DNA of 39,551 bases from Pseudomonas sp. CBZ-4 (GTDB taxonomy: Bacteria > Pseudomonadota > Gammaproteobacteria > Pseudomonadales > Pseudomonadaceae). Numbering within the stretch: the stretch's first letter is position 1; each line of letters opens with the position of its first letter. The notes under the pieces are model-generated. The model was not told the DNA's origin, did no database searches, and saw nothing but the letters and a program-made list of their open reading frames with translations. Both the position numbers and the translations under genes were made by a program. Positions 11,365-19,393 of this stretch are shown here, piece by piece. The stretch covers positions 1-39,551 of the forward strand of contig NZ_ANNV01000055.1 in NCBI RefSeq assembly GCF_000346755.1. The letters run 5' to 3'.

Positions 11365-12228
11365 TCAGAGTTGGTTGAGGGGGATCTTCAGGTATACGAC
11401 TCCGTTCTCTTCCGCTGGCGGCATATTCCCCGCCCGCACATTCACCTGTATCGCCGGCAACAACAGTGTCGGCATGCCCAACCCGGCATCCCGAGTGGTG
11501 CGCATCTCGACAAACGCCGCTTCATCCACCCCGTCATGCACATGAATATTCCCCGCCCGCTGCTCGGCCACGGTCGTCATGCACTTGGCCTCACGCCCCT
11601 CGGGCGGGTAGTCATGGCACACATACAACTCCGTCTCCAACGGAAAACCCAGCAACCTGCGCATCGACGCATACAACTGCCGCGCATCCCCACCGGGGAA
11701 ATCACAGCGCGCCGTGCCCACATCCGGCATGAACAGGGTGTCACCCACCAGGATCAACCGCTCATCCACCAGATAGGCCATGTCCGCCGGCGTATGCCCC
11801 GGCACATGCAGGGCCTGGGCCTTGATGTTACCGATGTAGAACACCTCATCCGGCGCAAACAAGTGGTCGAACTGCGAGCCATCCACGCGAAATTCCGGCT
11901 CCAGGTTGAACAGGTTCTTGAACACGTCCTGCACGGTGCTGATGGATTGGCCAATGGCGATCTTGCCGCCCAGGGTGCGGCGCAGATACGGCGCGGCCGA
12001 CAAGTGGTCGGCGTGGGCATGGGTTTCCAGCAGCCATTGCACCTGCAGGCGATGTTCGCGCACGTAGGCGATCACCTGGTCGGCCTGGCGCGTGTCGGTG
12101 CGCCCGGAGGCCGGGTCGTAGTTGAGCACCGAATCGACGATGGCGCAGGGGCCATCATCGGCCTCGTGCAGCACATAGGTGTAGGTCGACGACGCCTCGT
12201 CCAGAAAGGCTTTGATCAACGCTGACAT
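11365..12228 (-). CDS. Metallo-beta-lactamase-fold hydrolase, persulfide dioxygenase-like (PDO/Blh family)
   Basis: This 287-residue protein has the MBL metal motif LLETHAHADHLSAAPYLRR (H70, H72, D74, H75), a second His in HVPGHTPADMAYLV and the metal-binding Asp in LILVGDTLFMPDVGTARCDFPGGD. The last stretch is typical of ETHE1/persulfide dioxygenase proteins rather than glyoxalase II. Such enzymes oxidise glutathione persulfide to sulfite. The start chosen is the ATG at 12226-12228 with AAGGA upstream; an in-frame extension to 12330 has no support. The gene is divergent from a TauE/SafE exporter that could remove the sulfite formed. No BigR/ArsR-type regulator is visible next to it. Function is inferred from family and context. 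Confidence 0.85.
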   Translation of the reverse strand: MSALIKAFLDEASSTYTYVLHEADDGPCAIVDSVLNYDPASGRTDTRQADQVIAYVREHRLQVQWLLETHAHADHLSAAPYLRRTLGGKIAIGQSISTVQDVFKNLFNLEPEFRVDGSQFDHLFAPDEVFYIGNIKAQALHVPGHTPADMAYLVDERLILVGDTLFMPDVGTARCDFPGGDARQLYASMRRLLGFPLETELYVCHDYPPEGREAKCMTTVAEQRAGNIHVHDGVDEAAFVEMRTTRDAGLGMPTLLLPAIQVNVRAGNMPPAEENGVVYLKIPLNQL

Positions 12229-12359
12229 GACGGTGGTCCTTGGTATAGACGTGATTTCCACATAGGCTTGCGAGCTTAAGTGAAAAAAACGGTCCGAGGC
12301 AAAGGATCGCAATGCGGGATGTGACGCCACGCGGCAGCATCCGGCCTAAGGTGGATTGA

Positions 12360-13172
12360 ATGTTGTTGGCAAGTGTTCTGGGGTTATTGATGGGCTTGGT
12401 GATGGGCCTGACCGGCGCGGGCGGCGGCATCCTGGGGGTGCCGGCGCTGGTATTGGGGTTGGGCCTGAGCATGACCCAGGCCGCGCCGGTGTCGCTGCTG
12501 GCCGTTGGCGCGGCGGCCGCGGTGGGCGCGCTCGACGGTTTGCGTCACGGCCTGGTGCGTTACCGCGCGGCGTTGCTGATCGCCTTGTTGGGCGCGTTGT
12601 GTTCGCCGGTGGGGGTATTTTTCGCCCACCAACTACCGGAGGCCGTGCTGATGGGCCTGTTCAGCGCGCTGATGGTGCTGGTGGCCTGGCGCATGTTGCA
12701 GCGCGAAAAACACCAGGCCGGTCCGAGTGACCATGGCACCGCGTCCTGGGGCCAGAAGAACTGCATGCTCGACCAGCAGACCGGGCGCCTGACCTGGACC
12801 GCCAAATGCAGCGCCACCCTGGCCGCCCTCGGCGCGGTCACCGGCGCCGTGTCCGGCCTGCTCGGCGTGGGCGGCGGCTTCCTCATCGTGCCGGCGTTCA
12901 AGCAACTCACCGACGTGCAGATGCGCGGCATCGTCGCCACCTCGCTGATGGTGGTCAGCCTGCTGTCGCTGATCGGCGTGGCCGGCGCCTTCCACGCCGG
13001 GGTCACCATCGAACCGCTGGGCTGGGTGTTTGTCGGCGCAAGCATCGTCGGCATGCTCGCCGGTCGGCGCCTGAGTTCGGTGATCCCCGCCCGCTACTTG
13101 CAGGTCGGTTTTGCCAGCCTGTGTGTACTGGTGGCTGTCGGCATGTTGGCCAAGGCCGGTCTTACGCACTAA
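12360..13172 (+). CDS. TauE/SafE-family anion (sulfite) exporter
   Basis: This 270-residue membrane protein has about eight hydrophobic segments in two repeated halves. Each half begins with a Gly-rich motif: GLVMGLTGAGGGILGVPALVLGLG near the N-terminus and GAVTGAVSGLLGVGGGFLIVPAFKQL at about 155-180. This duplicated G-x-GGG pattern defines the TauE/SafE family of sulfite/sulfoacetate and related exporters. Start: ATG at 12360 with AAGGTGG five bases upstream. The divergent persulfide-dioxygenase-like gene suggests sulfite as substrate. A cytoplasmic loop (about 105-150) separates the halves. Confidence 0.9.
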   Translation: MLLASVLGLLMGLVMGLTGAGGGILGVPALVLGLGLSMTQAAPVSLLAVGAAAAVGALDGLRHGLVRYRAALLIALLGALCSPVGVFFAHQLPEAVLMGLFSALMVLVAWRMLQREKHQAGPSDHGTASWGQKNCMLDQQTGRLTWTAKCSATLAALGAVTGAVSGLLGVGGGFLIVPAFKQLTDVQMRGIVATSLMVVSLLSLIGVAGAFHAGVTIEPLGWVFVGASIVGMLAGRRLSSVIPARYLQVGFASLCVLVAVGMLAKAGLTH

Positions 13173-13317
13173 GTGCCGGGCCCGGCTTACACCGAACTTG
13201 GCGGGCACCCGCAGCCCGCCCAAAGCAGTCTGAAACCACGGCCAAGGCAGCGTATGCCGGGGCCTGGCGCCTTTTGATAATCGCCTCCGACATCAAGTCC
13301 CCGTTGCGGAGCGCGCC
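13173..13317. other. Intergenic region with small hairpins
   Basis: This region lies between the exporter and porin genes. GCCGGGCCCGGC at about 13175-13186 is a perfect palindrome. A second hairpin pairs GGCGGGC (13200-13206) with GCCCGCC (13214-13220). Neither is followed by a T run, so termination is uncertain. The rest should carry the porin promoter. Confidence 0.45.
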
Positions 13318-14493
13318 ATGCATAAGAATAAGAATGTCCCCCTGCGTCTGTTACCTGCCTTCATCGTCGGCCTCGGCCTGAGCCCGTTCGCCGACGCCGA
13401 AATCATGCTGTACGACAAGGACGAAACCACCTTTTCCACCGACGGCTACATCAACGCCTTCTACGTCAACAGCGACGTGGACCGCGCCGGCGAGCAGTAC
13501 GACCGCCGCCAATCCCGCGTGAAGATGGGCTTCTTGCCCAACTACCTGGGCTTCAACATGACCAAGCAGGTCGACGACCTCAAACTCGGCGCCCGCGCCT
13601 CGTTCTGGGTGACGATCAACGACAGCGAAACCAACGGCACCGACACCGCCATCGACGTGCGCCAGTTCTACGGCACCGTGGCCAACCAGGAATGGGGTGA
13701 AGTGCTGATCGGCAAGGACTTCGGCCTGTTCGCCCGCTCCAACATCCTGCTCGACGAACTGCTCGCCGGTTACGGCCAGGTCAGCGACAGCCTCGGCCTG
13801 GTGGACGGCGGCGGTGTGTCGTTCGGCAATATCGGCAGCGGCTACCCGTACCCGTTCCCCACCTCGCAGATCACCTACCGCACCCCGGTGATGGACGGCC
13901 TGCGCGTGGCCGTCGGCATCATGGACCCGGTGGACACCAACGACAGCAGCGCCCTGGGCAAGGCCTACCAGAAGAACCCGCGCACCGAGAGCGAGATCAC
14001 CTACCAGTTCGACGTGGGCGGGGCGAAGATCTACAGCTGGCTCAACGGCAGCTACCAGACCTCGGACAACACCGACTCCAACGTCGCCAGCGTCACCTCC
14101 AAGGGCCTGGGCTACGGCGTGCAGGCAAAGATGGGCGGCCTGTCGCTGACCGGCTCGGGTTTCCAGGCCAAGGGCATCAACCCGTTTTTCACCAACAACG
14201 CCGGCGAAGCCACCCTGCGCAATGTCGACAGCAACGGTTACCTGGTGCAAGGCTCGTACAAACTCGGCAAGAACCGCCTGGCGCTGTCCTACGGCAAGAC
14301 CAAGGACGACGGCAACGGCGTGGTCGGCAGCGGCGCGGATTATGAAACCCGTGGGATTGCGTTGTTCCATGACGTCAACGCCAACCTGAAACTGGTGGCG
14401 GAGTACAACCAGTTCCAGATCAAGGGGCATGACACCAATGCCCAGAATGAAGACACCGACACCTTTGCCGTAGGTGCCGTCCTCACCTGGTAA
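13318..14493 (+). CDS. Outer-membrane general porin (OmpC/PhoE-like, porin_4 type)
   Basis: This 391-residue protein has a signal peptide ending ADA-E (cut near residue 27) and a mature part of alternating amphipathic strands rich in Gly, Tyr and Asp. It has no cysteine and ends in the aromatic residue typical of outer-membrane barrels (AVGAVLTW). The first strand STDGYINAFYVNSD, the NYLGFNMTKQVDDLKLGARASFWV segment and DFGLFARSNILLDELLAGYG fit Gram-negative trimeric porins of about 16 strands. Start: ATG 13318 with GGAG six bases upstream. Its position beside the alcohol-oxidation cluster may be incidental. The solute is not predictable. Confidence 0.88.
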   Translation: MHKNKNVPLRLLPAFIVGLGLSPFADAEIMLYDKDETTFSTDGYINAFYVNSDVDRAGEQYDRRQSRVKMGFLPNYLGFNMTKQVDDLKLGARASFWVTINDSETNGTDTAIDVRQFYGTVANQEWGEVLIGKDFGLFARSNILLDELLAGYGQVSDSLGLVDGGGVSFGNIGSGYPYPFPTSQITYRTPVMDGLRVAVGIMDPVDTNDSSALGKAYQKNPRTESEITYQFDVGGAKIYSWLNGSYQTSDNTDSNVASVTSKGLGYGVQAKMGGLSLTGSGFQAKGINPFFTNNAGEATLRNVDSNGYLVQGSYKLGKNRLALSYGKTKDDGNGVVGSGADYETRGIALFHDVNANLKLVAEYNQFQIKGHDTNAQNEDTDTFAVGAVLTW

Positions 14494-14511
14494 GACTTGG
14501 AATGCTTACCC

Positions 14512-14582
14512 TGTGGGAGCTGGCTTGCCTGCGATAGCGGTCTACCTGATACACCGCTATCGCAGGCAAGCCAGCTCCCACA
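14512..14582. repeat. REPIN with short spacer
   Basis: Two inverted arms (TGTGGGAGCTGGCTTGCCTG and its reverse complement) are separated by an unusually short spacer, giving a 71-base element. It begins 18 bases after the porin stop codon. Confidence 0.9.
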
Positions 14583-14633
14583 GTTGCTCTCCATCGGTCT
14601 TGAGATACTCATCCCAACGCATCCCCCCACCCA

Positions 14634-14648
14634 GTACCCAAGTAGCAT
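14634..14648. promoter_or_regulatory. Candidate ped-cluster regulator box (FIST/kinase operon)
   Basis: GTACCCAAGTAGCAT lies about 53 bases upstream of the FIST gene. It matches 12 of 15 positions of the box GTACCAAAGTAGTAG at 19378. It is one of a set of similar boxes in front of ped operons; the binding protein is not known from sequence. Confidence 0.4.
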
Positions 14649-14700
14649 AGGGCCCACCCCCCGGCCTTCGTACACTGACGCCTTAGAGGGGGAACCAACG

Positions 14701-15846
14701 ATGCACAACAGTGAAGGCGTAGTCAGCGCCATGTCCCAGGCCACCGATCCAGGGCAGGCCGCTGAAGAGTTGGCCCGCCAACTGCTGCATCCGTACCTCG
14801 GCTTTGTGCTGTTTTTCTGTTCCGCTGGCTACGACTTGCAGGCCCTCGGCCAGGCCCTGCAGCAGTGCTTCGGCAATGTGCGCGTGGTCGGCTGCACCAG
14901 CGCCGGCGAGATCACGCCCCAAGGCTACGGGCGCAATTGCATCACCGCGATGGGCTTCAACCACGCGCACTTTTCCATCGCCACCGAGCTGATCGATGAG
15001 GTCGAGCACTTCAGCCTGATCGGCGCCCAGGACATGGTCGAGCGCCTGGTCGGCGGCTGTCGCAGCAACACCCTGGCGCCGATCAAGGGCAACACCTTTG
15101 CCCTGACCTTGCTCGACGGCTTGTCCAGCCGCGAAGAGATGGTGCTCGCCGCCCTCAGCGCCGCCCTCGGCGATATCCCGCACTTTGGCGGCTCGGCCGG
15201 GGACGACAACTTCCTCACCCACACCCACGTGTACTTCAACGGCGTGTTCCACAGCGGTGCGGCGGTGGTGGTGCTGGTCAATACCTGGCTGGATTTCGAA
15301 GTGTTCACCACCCACCACATCCTGCCGCGCACGGAAAAACTGGTGGTGACCGGGGCCGACAGCCCGTCCCGCCGGGTCTTCGAACTCAACGCCGAACCCG
15401 CCGCCGAAGAGTATGCGCGGCACATCGGCGTGGCCGTGGCGGACCTTGACCATCGCACCTTCGCCGCCCATCCGCTGGCGGTGCGCATCCACGACCAGTA
15501 CTACGTGCGCGCGATCCAGCAGGTGCATGACGACCTCAGCCTGAGTTTCTACTGTGCGGTGGAGAACGGCATTGTGCTGACCCTGATGCAACCGGGCCCG
15601 ATCCTGCCCAACCTGGAGGCCTTGTTCGACGGCCTGCACGCGCGCCTCGGCGACCTGTTGCTGACCATCGGCTGCGACTGCTTCCTGCGGCGCATGGAGC
15701 TGGAAGACAACGGCCACCTGGAACAGATCGGCCACTACCTGCAAGGCCAACGGGTGCTGGGCTTCAACACCTACGGAGAACAGTTCAATGGCATGCACAT
15801 CAACCAGACCTTCACCGGGGTCGCCATTGCCCGTGGCCGACGCTGA
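14701..15846 (+). CDS. FIST-domain sensory protein
   Basis: This 381-residue protein is made of an N-terminal FIST domain (about 25-215) and a C-terminal FIST_C domain (about 220-370). Recognisable features are GCTSAGEITPQGYGRNCITAMGF, DGLSSREEMVLAALSAALGDIPHFGGSAGDDNF and the C-terminal LEQIGHYLQGQRVLGFNTYGEQFNGMHINQTFTGVAI. FIST domains are thought to bind small ligands such as amino acids and feed signalling proteins. The start is ATG 14701 with AGGGGG upstream; a longer in-frame start at 14497 would read through the REPIN. The 3' end overlaps the kinase gene by 59 bases, so the pair is translationally linked and the FIST protein probably acts as a separate input for the kinase. P. aeruginosa has the same pair next to ercS'. 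Confidence 0.88.
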   Translation: MHNSEGVVSAMSQATDPGQAAEELARQLLHPYLGFVLFFCSAGYDLQALGQALQQCFGNVRVVGCTSAGEITPQGYGRNCITAMGFNHAHFSIATELIDEVEHFSLIGAQDMVERLVGGCRSNTLAPIKGNTFALTLLDGLSSREEMVLAALSAALGDIPHFGGSAGDDNFLTHTHVYFNGVFHSGAAVVVLVNTWLDFEVFTTHHILPRTEKLVVTGADSPSRRVFELNAEPAAEEYARHIGVAVADLDHRTFAAHPLAVRIHDQYYVRAIQQVHDDLSLSFYCAVENGIVLTLMQPGPILPNLEALFDGLHARLGDLLLTIGCDCFLRRMELEDNGHLEQIGHYLQGQRVLGFNTYGEQFNGMHINQTFTGVAIARGRR

Positions 15847-17728
15847 ACTGCGTGCCCAGGTTGCCCAGCTGCAACAGGCCAACCACAAGCTGGCACGGAT
15901 CAACGCCGCGCTGATCGAGCGCATCGAGTCCGGCATGACCCAGGGCAACAACCCGTACACCACCTTCCAACATTCGGTGGTGCTGGCCGAGCAGGTGCGC
16001 GAACGCACCGACGCGCTGAACCAGGCCATGGCCGAACTCAAGGCCAGCAACCACCTGCTGATCAACGCGCGGCTGCGCGCCGAAACCCTGCGCGGCGAAC
16101 AGGCGGCGGCGCAAAAGGCCCAGGAAAGCGAACGCTGGATTCGCCTGATCACCGACAACGTGCCGGCGCTGATCGGCTACCTGAATGCCGAGCTGGTCTA
16201 CGAATTCACTAACAAGGTCTACGAAGAGTGGTACTGCTGGCCGCGCGGCATGATGCTCGGCCAGAGCCTGCGCGAGGTGCACAGCGAGCAGCATTGCCAG
16301 CGCCTCGACGCTTACGTCGCCCGCGCCCTGGCCGGGGAGAGCGTGACCTTCGAATTCGCCGAAACCAATATCAACAACCAGGAGCGCTACATGCTGCGCT
16401 CCTATGTACCGAACCTGCTCGCCAGCGGTGAAGTGGTGGGGATCTTTGTGCTGATCCGCGACATCACCGAACGCCGCCGCACCGCCGAAGCCCTGCACCA
16501 GGCCTACCAACACCTGGAGCAGCGCGTGGCCCAGCGCACCTCGGAACTGACGTCGCTCAACGACCAGCTGTTGCAGGAAATCGACGAACGCCGACGCATG
16601 GAAACCCGCCTGCGCGAAGCCAAGCAGGAGGCGGAAAAAGCCAACCTGTCGAAAACCAAATTCCTCGCCGCCGTGAGCCACGACCTGCTGCAACCGCTGA
16701 ACGCCGCACGTTTGTTCACCAGCGCGCTGTTGGAGCGCCCCAACGAAACCCTGGTGCGCAACGTCAGCAACTCCCTCGACGACGTGGAAAACCTGCTGGG
16801 CACCCTGGTGGATATTTCCAAGCTCGACGCTGGCGTAATCAAGGCCGATATCGCGCCGTTTGCCCTTAGCGAACTGCTGGAAAACCTCGCCGCCGAATAC
16901 ACCGAACTGGCCCGCGCCGAAGGCCTGGCATTGCACTTCGTCGCCTGCTCCGCGTTGGTGCGCAGTGATATCCAGCTATTGGCGCGCATCCTGCGCAACC
17001 TGCTCAGCAACGCCCTGCGCTACACCTACAAGGGTCGCGTGGTGCTGGGCTGCCGCCGCCAGCAGCAGCGCCTGCTGATCCAGGTGTGGGACAGCGGCAT
17101 GGGCATTGCCGAGGAACGGCTGGAGGAGATTTTCCAGGAGTTCAAACGCGGCGATGTGCAACGCCCGGACCAGGATCGCGGGCTGGGGTTGGGCCTGGCC
17201 ATCGTCGAGAAAATCGCCGGGATCCTCGGCCATCGCATCAGCGTCAAATCCTGGCCGGGCCGGGGTTCGATGTTTTCCGTGGAAGTGCCCGTGAGCGCTA
17301 CCGCACCGAAGTCCTTGCCGCTGCCATCCATGAGCGAGGCGCTGCTGGAGCGTTTGCAGGGCGCACGGGTGTGGGTGCTGGACAACGACGCGGCGATCTG
17401 CGCGGGCATGCGCACGTTGCTGGAAGGCTGGGGTTGCCGGGTCACCACGGCGTTGTCGGAACAGGACCTGGCGCGGCAGGTGGACAACTACCATGCCGAG
17501 GCTGACCTGTTGATTGCCGACTACCACCTCGACGACGACCAGAACGGCGTCGACGCCGTGGCCCGTATCAACGCCCGGCGCGGCAGTGCGATCCCGGCGT
17601 TGATGATCACCGCCAACTACAGCAATGAGTTGAAGCAGCAGATCCGGGAGTTGGGGCATACCCTGATGCACAAGCCTGTGCGGCCAATGAAACTCAAGAC
17701 CGCGATGAGTCACCTCTTAGGCAAGTGA
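15788..17728 (+). CDS. PAS hybrid histidine kinase / response regulator (NahK/ErcS'-like)
   Basis: This 646-residue soluble kinase has an N-terminal helical region (20-110), a PAS domain (about 112-228, ending FVLIRDITERRR), a coiled coil (235-285), a HisKA domain with H298 in AAVSHDLLQPLNAARL, an HATPase domain (N-box RNLLSNALRYT, G-boxes DSGMGI and GLGLGLAIV), and a C-terminal receiver domain (525-646) with phospho-acceptor D578 in LLIADYHLDD. The domain order and H-box match NahK/ErcS' of P. aeruginosa and the PedS1-side kinase of P. putida. Start: ATG 15788 with GGAG nine bases upstream; GTG 15833 is possible. It overlaps the FIST gene by 59 bases and faces agmR, which encodes its likely target. 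Confidence 0.9.
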   Translation: MACTSTRPSPGSPLPVADAELRAQVAQLQQANHKLARINAALIERIESGMTQGNNPYTTFQHSVVLAEQVRERTDALNQAMAELKASNHLLINARLRAETLRGEQAAAQKAQESERWIRLITDNVPALIGYLNAELVYEFTNKVYEEWYCWPRGMMLGQSLREVHSEQHCQRLDAYVARALAGESVTFEFAETNINNQERYMLRSYVPNLLASGEVVGIFVLIRDITERRRTAEALHQAYQHLEQRVAQRTSELTSLNDQLLQEIDERRRMETRLREAKQEAEKANLSKTKFLAAVSHDLLQPLNAARLFTSALLERPNETLVRNVSNSLDDVENLLGTLVDISKLDAGVIKADIAPFALSELLENLAAEYTELARAEGLALHFVACSALVRSDIQLLARILRNLLSNALRYTYKGRVVLGCRRQQQRLLIQVWDSGMGIAEERLEEIFQEFKRGDVQRPDQDRGLGLGLAIVEKIAGILGHRISVKSWPGRGSMFSVEVPVSATAPKSLPLPSMSEALLERLQGARVWVLDNDAAICAGMRTLLEGWGCRVTTALSEQDLARQVDNYHAEADLLIADYHLDDDQNGVDAVARINARRGSAIPALMITANYSNELKQQIRELGHTLMHKPVRPMKLKTAMSHLLGK

Positions 17729-17758
17729 ACACCCAACCGTCAACCAACGAAGATCACC

Positions 17759-17847
17759 TGTGGGAGCTGGCTTGCCTGCGATAGCGGTCTATCAGTGAAA
17801 GATGTGCAAGCTGACCCACCGCCATCGCAGGCAAGCCAGCTCCCACA
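17759..17847. repeat. REPIN, copy 1 of a tandem pair
   Basis: Complete two-armed element (TGTGGGAGCTGGCTTGCCTG and its inverted copy) in unit 1 of the duplication. The inner spacer shares GATGTGCAAGCTGAC with the second copy. Confidence 0.9.
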
Positions 17848-17949
17848 GTTTGAACTGCGTAGGTCAAGGAGATCAGCGGCGTTGCTGATTGCGGCCAATG
17901 AAACCTGCTCGTGAAGTGAACCCCAAAACATCATCCAACGGAGATCATC

Positions 17950-18038
17950 TGTGGGAGCTGGCTTGCCTGCGATAGCGGTCTATCAGTGACCGATGTGCAA
18001 GCTGACTCACCGCGATCGCAGGCAAGCCAGCTTCTACA
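17950..18038. repeat. REPIN, copy 2 of a tandem pair (decaying right arm)
   Basis: Same layout as the copy 191 bases upstream. The right arm ends GCCAGCTTCTACA instead of GCCAGCTCCCACA, so it is diverging. Confidence 0.88.
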
Positions 18039-18063
18039 GTTTGATCTCCATAGGGCAGTGGGG

Positions 18064-18729
18064 TCAGCGGCGCAGGTACGAGCCGAAGTCGATATCCCCG
18101 GCACTCAGGATCGCCTGCACCCGGTTATGCACATTCAACTTGCGCAATATCGCCGACACATGGGCCTTCACCGTGGTCTCGGCAATCTCCAGGGTGTAGG
18201 CAATCTGCTTGTTTGACTCACCCTTGGTCATCCGTTCCAACACCAGCAATTGCTTGCGCGTCAGGGCCTGCAACAGTTCCGGGGCGAAGCCTGGCGCGTC
18301 GTTCATGCGCCGTTGGTTGGGGTTTTTCTGGGTGCGGATGATGTCGGGCGGCAGGTACACGTTGCCGTTGAGGATCTGCTGGATCGCTTCGGTCATTTGC
18401 AGGCGCGGCGATGACTTGGTGATAAAACCCACGGCGCCGTAGGTGATGGCTTGCAGCACGATCTGCTTGTCCTGCTCGGCCGAGACGATCACCACCGGGA
18501 TGGTCGGCGACTCGTTGCGCAGGTTGATCAGGCCATTGAGGCCGTGCATGCCGGGCATGTTCAAATCCAGCAGGATCAGGTCGAGGTCGTCGTGTTCCTG
18601 GGTCAGGGCGAGGGCGCTGTCGAGGTCGGCGGTTTCCATCACCTCACTGCCGGGGAAACCGTCGCTGATCACGTTGTGGATCGCTTCGCGAAACAGCGGG
18701 TGATCGTCGGCGATCAGGATTTTGTACAT
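18064..18729 (-). CDS. agmR: LuxR/NarL-type response regulator AgmR (ErbR/PedR1)
   Basis: This 221-residue regulator has a receiver domain (1-120; D8, D9, phospho-acceptor D55 in [10 protein letters not shown], conserved K in FITKSS) and a C-terminal LuxR HTH ([45 protein letters not shown]). The sequence [21 protein letters not shown] matches AgmR/ErbR of P. aeruginosa and PedR1 of P. putida, which are needed for growth on alcohols and, in P. aeruginosa, for pqq gene expression. It lies 27 bases downstream of the CXXCW protein gene on the same strand and is probably co-transcribed with it. It converges on the NahK-like kinase gene, a candidate phosphate donor. Confidence 0.93.
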   Translation of the reverse strand: MYKILIADDHPLFREAIHNVISDGFPGSEVMETADLDSALALTQEHDDLDLILLDLNMPGMHGLNGLINLRNESPTIPVVIVSAEQDKQIVLQAITYGAVGFITKSSPRLQMTEAIQQILNGNVYLPPDIIRTQKNPNQRRMNDAPGFAPELLQALTRKQLLVLERMTKGESNKQIAYTLEIAETTVKAHVSAILRKLNVHNRVQAILSAGDIDFGSYLRR

Positions 18730-18756
18730 GGCCGTTCACCTTCTTGTTGTGGTTTT

Positions 18757-19296
18757 TTATTGAAAGGGCTCGGGTGTCGCAGCCATCACTGGCAGTTTTG
18801 CCGCTTCCCATGCATCCAGGCCATCCCGGTACCAGTACACCGAGGTATAGCCCAGATTGGCGGCTCGTTTTACCGCGTTCCAACTCAACCAGCAATCGGA
18901 GCGGCAGTAGAAGACCAACGGCCGCGCGAGGTTGCCGCCGGTGAACTTGTACAGGTGGCGCACGAAGTAGCCTTGCCACTCCGGCGTAAGGTCGCCGTCG
19001 CCGGTATTCGCCAGCCAGTGGCTGCCGGGCAGGTTGGCGTGGGGCTGGTCTTCGATGAAGCGGCCTTGCAGCCATTGGCGCCGGTACACGTCGATCAGCA
19101 CCGGCGCGGGCGTCTGGTTGAGCAGGGTTTGCAGGGCCGGGGTGTCGACGATGGTCGCACCGGGCGCCTGGTCGGGCGTGGGGCTGCGGTACAGGCTGGT
19201 ACGGTAGCCGTCGGCGGAAAACAGTGGGGTGTCGGCCTGGGCGTTGGCTGCGATCAAGCAGAACAACGCCAACAGGGGCAGTCGGGCGGGCAGCAT
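18757..19296 (-). CDS. PQQ-dependent catabolism-associated CXXCW rhodanese-like periplasmic protein
   Basis: This 179-residue protein has a signal peptide (1-21, ending ANAQA-D) and a rhodanese-like fold. The active loop is FYCRSDCWLSWNAVKRAANLGY, giving C131-x2-C134-W136, the signature of the TIGRFAM family 'PQQ-dependent catabolism-associated CXXCW motif protein'. Members occur only beside quinoprotein dehydrogenase systems; the chemistry is unknown, but a periplasmic thiol or sulfur role fits. It is the first gene of the unit that ends with agmR. A candidate regulator box lies about 82 bases upstream of its start. Confidence 0.9.
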   Translation of the reverse strand: MLPARLPLLALFCLIAANAQADTPLFSADGYRTSLYRSPTPDQAPGATIVDTPALQTLLNQTPAPVLIDVYRRQWLQGRFIEDQPHANLPGSHWLANTGDGDLTPEWQGYFVRHLYKFTGGNLARPLVFYCRSDCWLSWNAVKRAANLGYTSVYWYRDGLDAWEAAKLPVMAATPEPFQ

Positions 19297-19377
19297 GGCG
19301 GGTCAATCCTTATCGTTATGCCGCCATTACACGCCAGTCCCACTGCCTTGGGAATGCGACGATAGACAGGAAAACCA

Positions 19378-19392
19378 GTACCAAAGTAGTAG
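19378..19392. promoter_or_regulatory. Candidate ped-cluster regulator box (CXXCW protein/agmR unit)
   Basis: GTACCAAAGTAGTAG lies 82 bases upstream of the CXXCW-protein start, in the gap after the permease gene. It differs at one position from the box at 23144-23158. Its reverse complement is CTACTACTTTGGTAC. Confidence 0.5.
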
Positions 19393-19393
19393 A

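Larger units (their letters stand above)
17725..18071. repeat. Imperfect tandem duplication of the kinase/agmR intergenic region
   Basis: Sequence at 17725-17881 recurs at 17916-18072 with a constant offset of 191 bases. GTGAAC (17725 and 17916), the REPIN starts (17759 and 17950), the REPIN ends (17847 and 18038) and TCAGCGGCG (17873 and 18064) all fall 191 bases apart. The second TCAGCGGCG is the true 3' end of agmR; the first is an orphan copy of it. Confidence 0.7.

Noticed and set aside
13175..13220. Rho-independent terminator after the TauE/SafE gene
   Set aside because: Hairpins exist but no T run follows either of them; listed only as intergenic hairpins.
13351..14430. Minus-strand frame of about 360 codons opposite the porin gene
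   Set aside because: Shadow of a strongly C-ending porin gene; no start context and biased composition.
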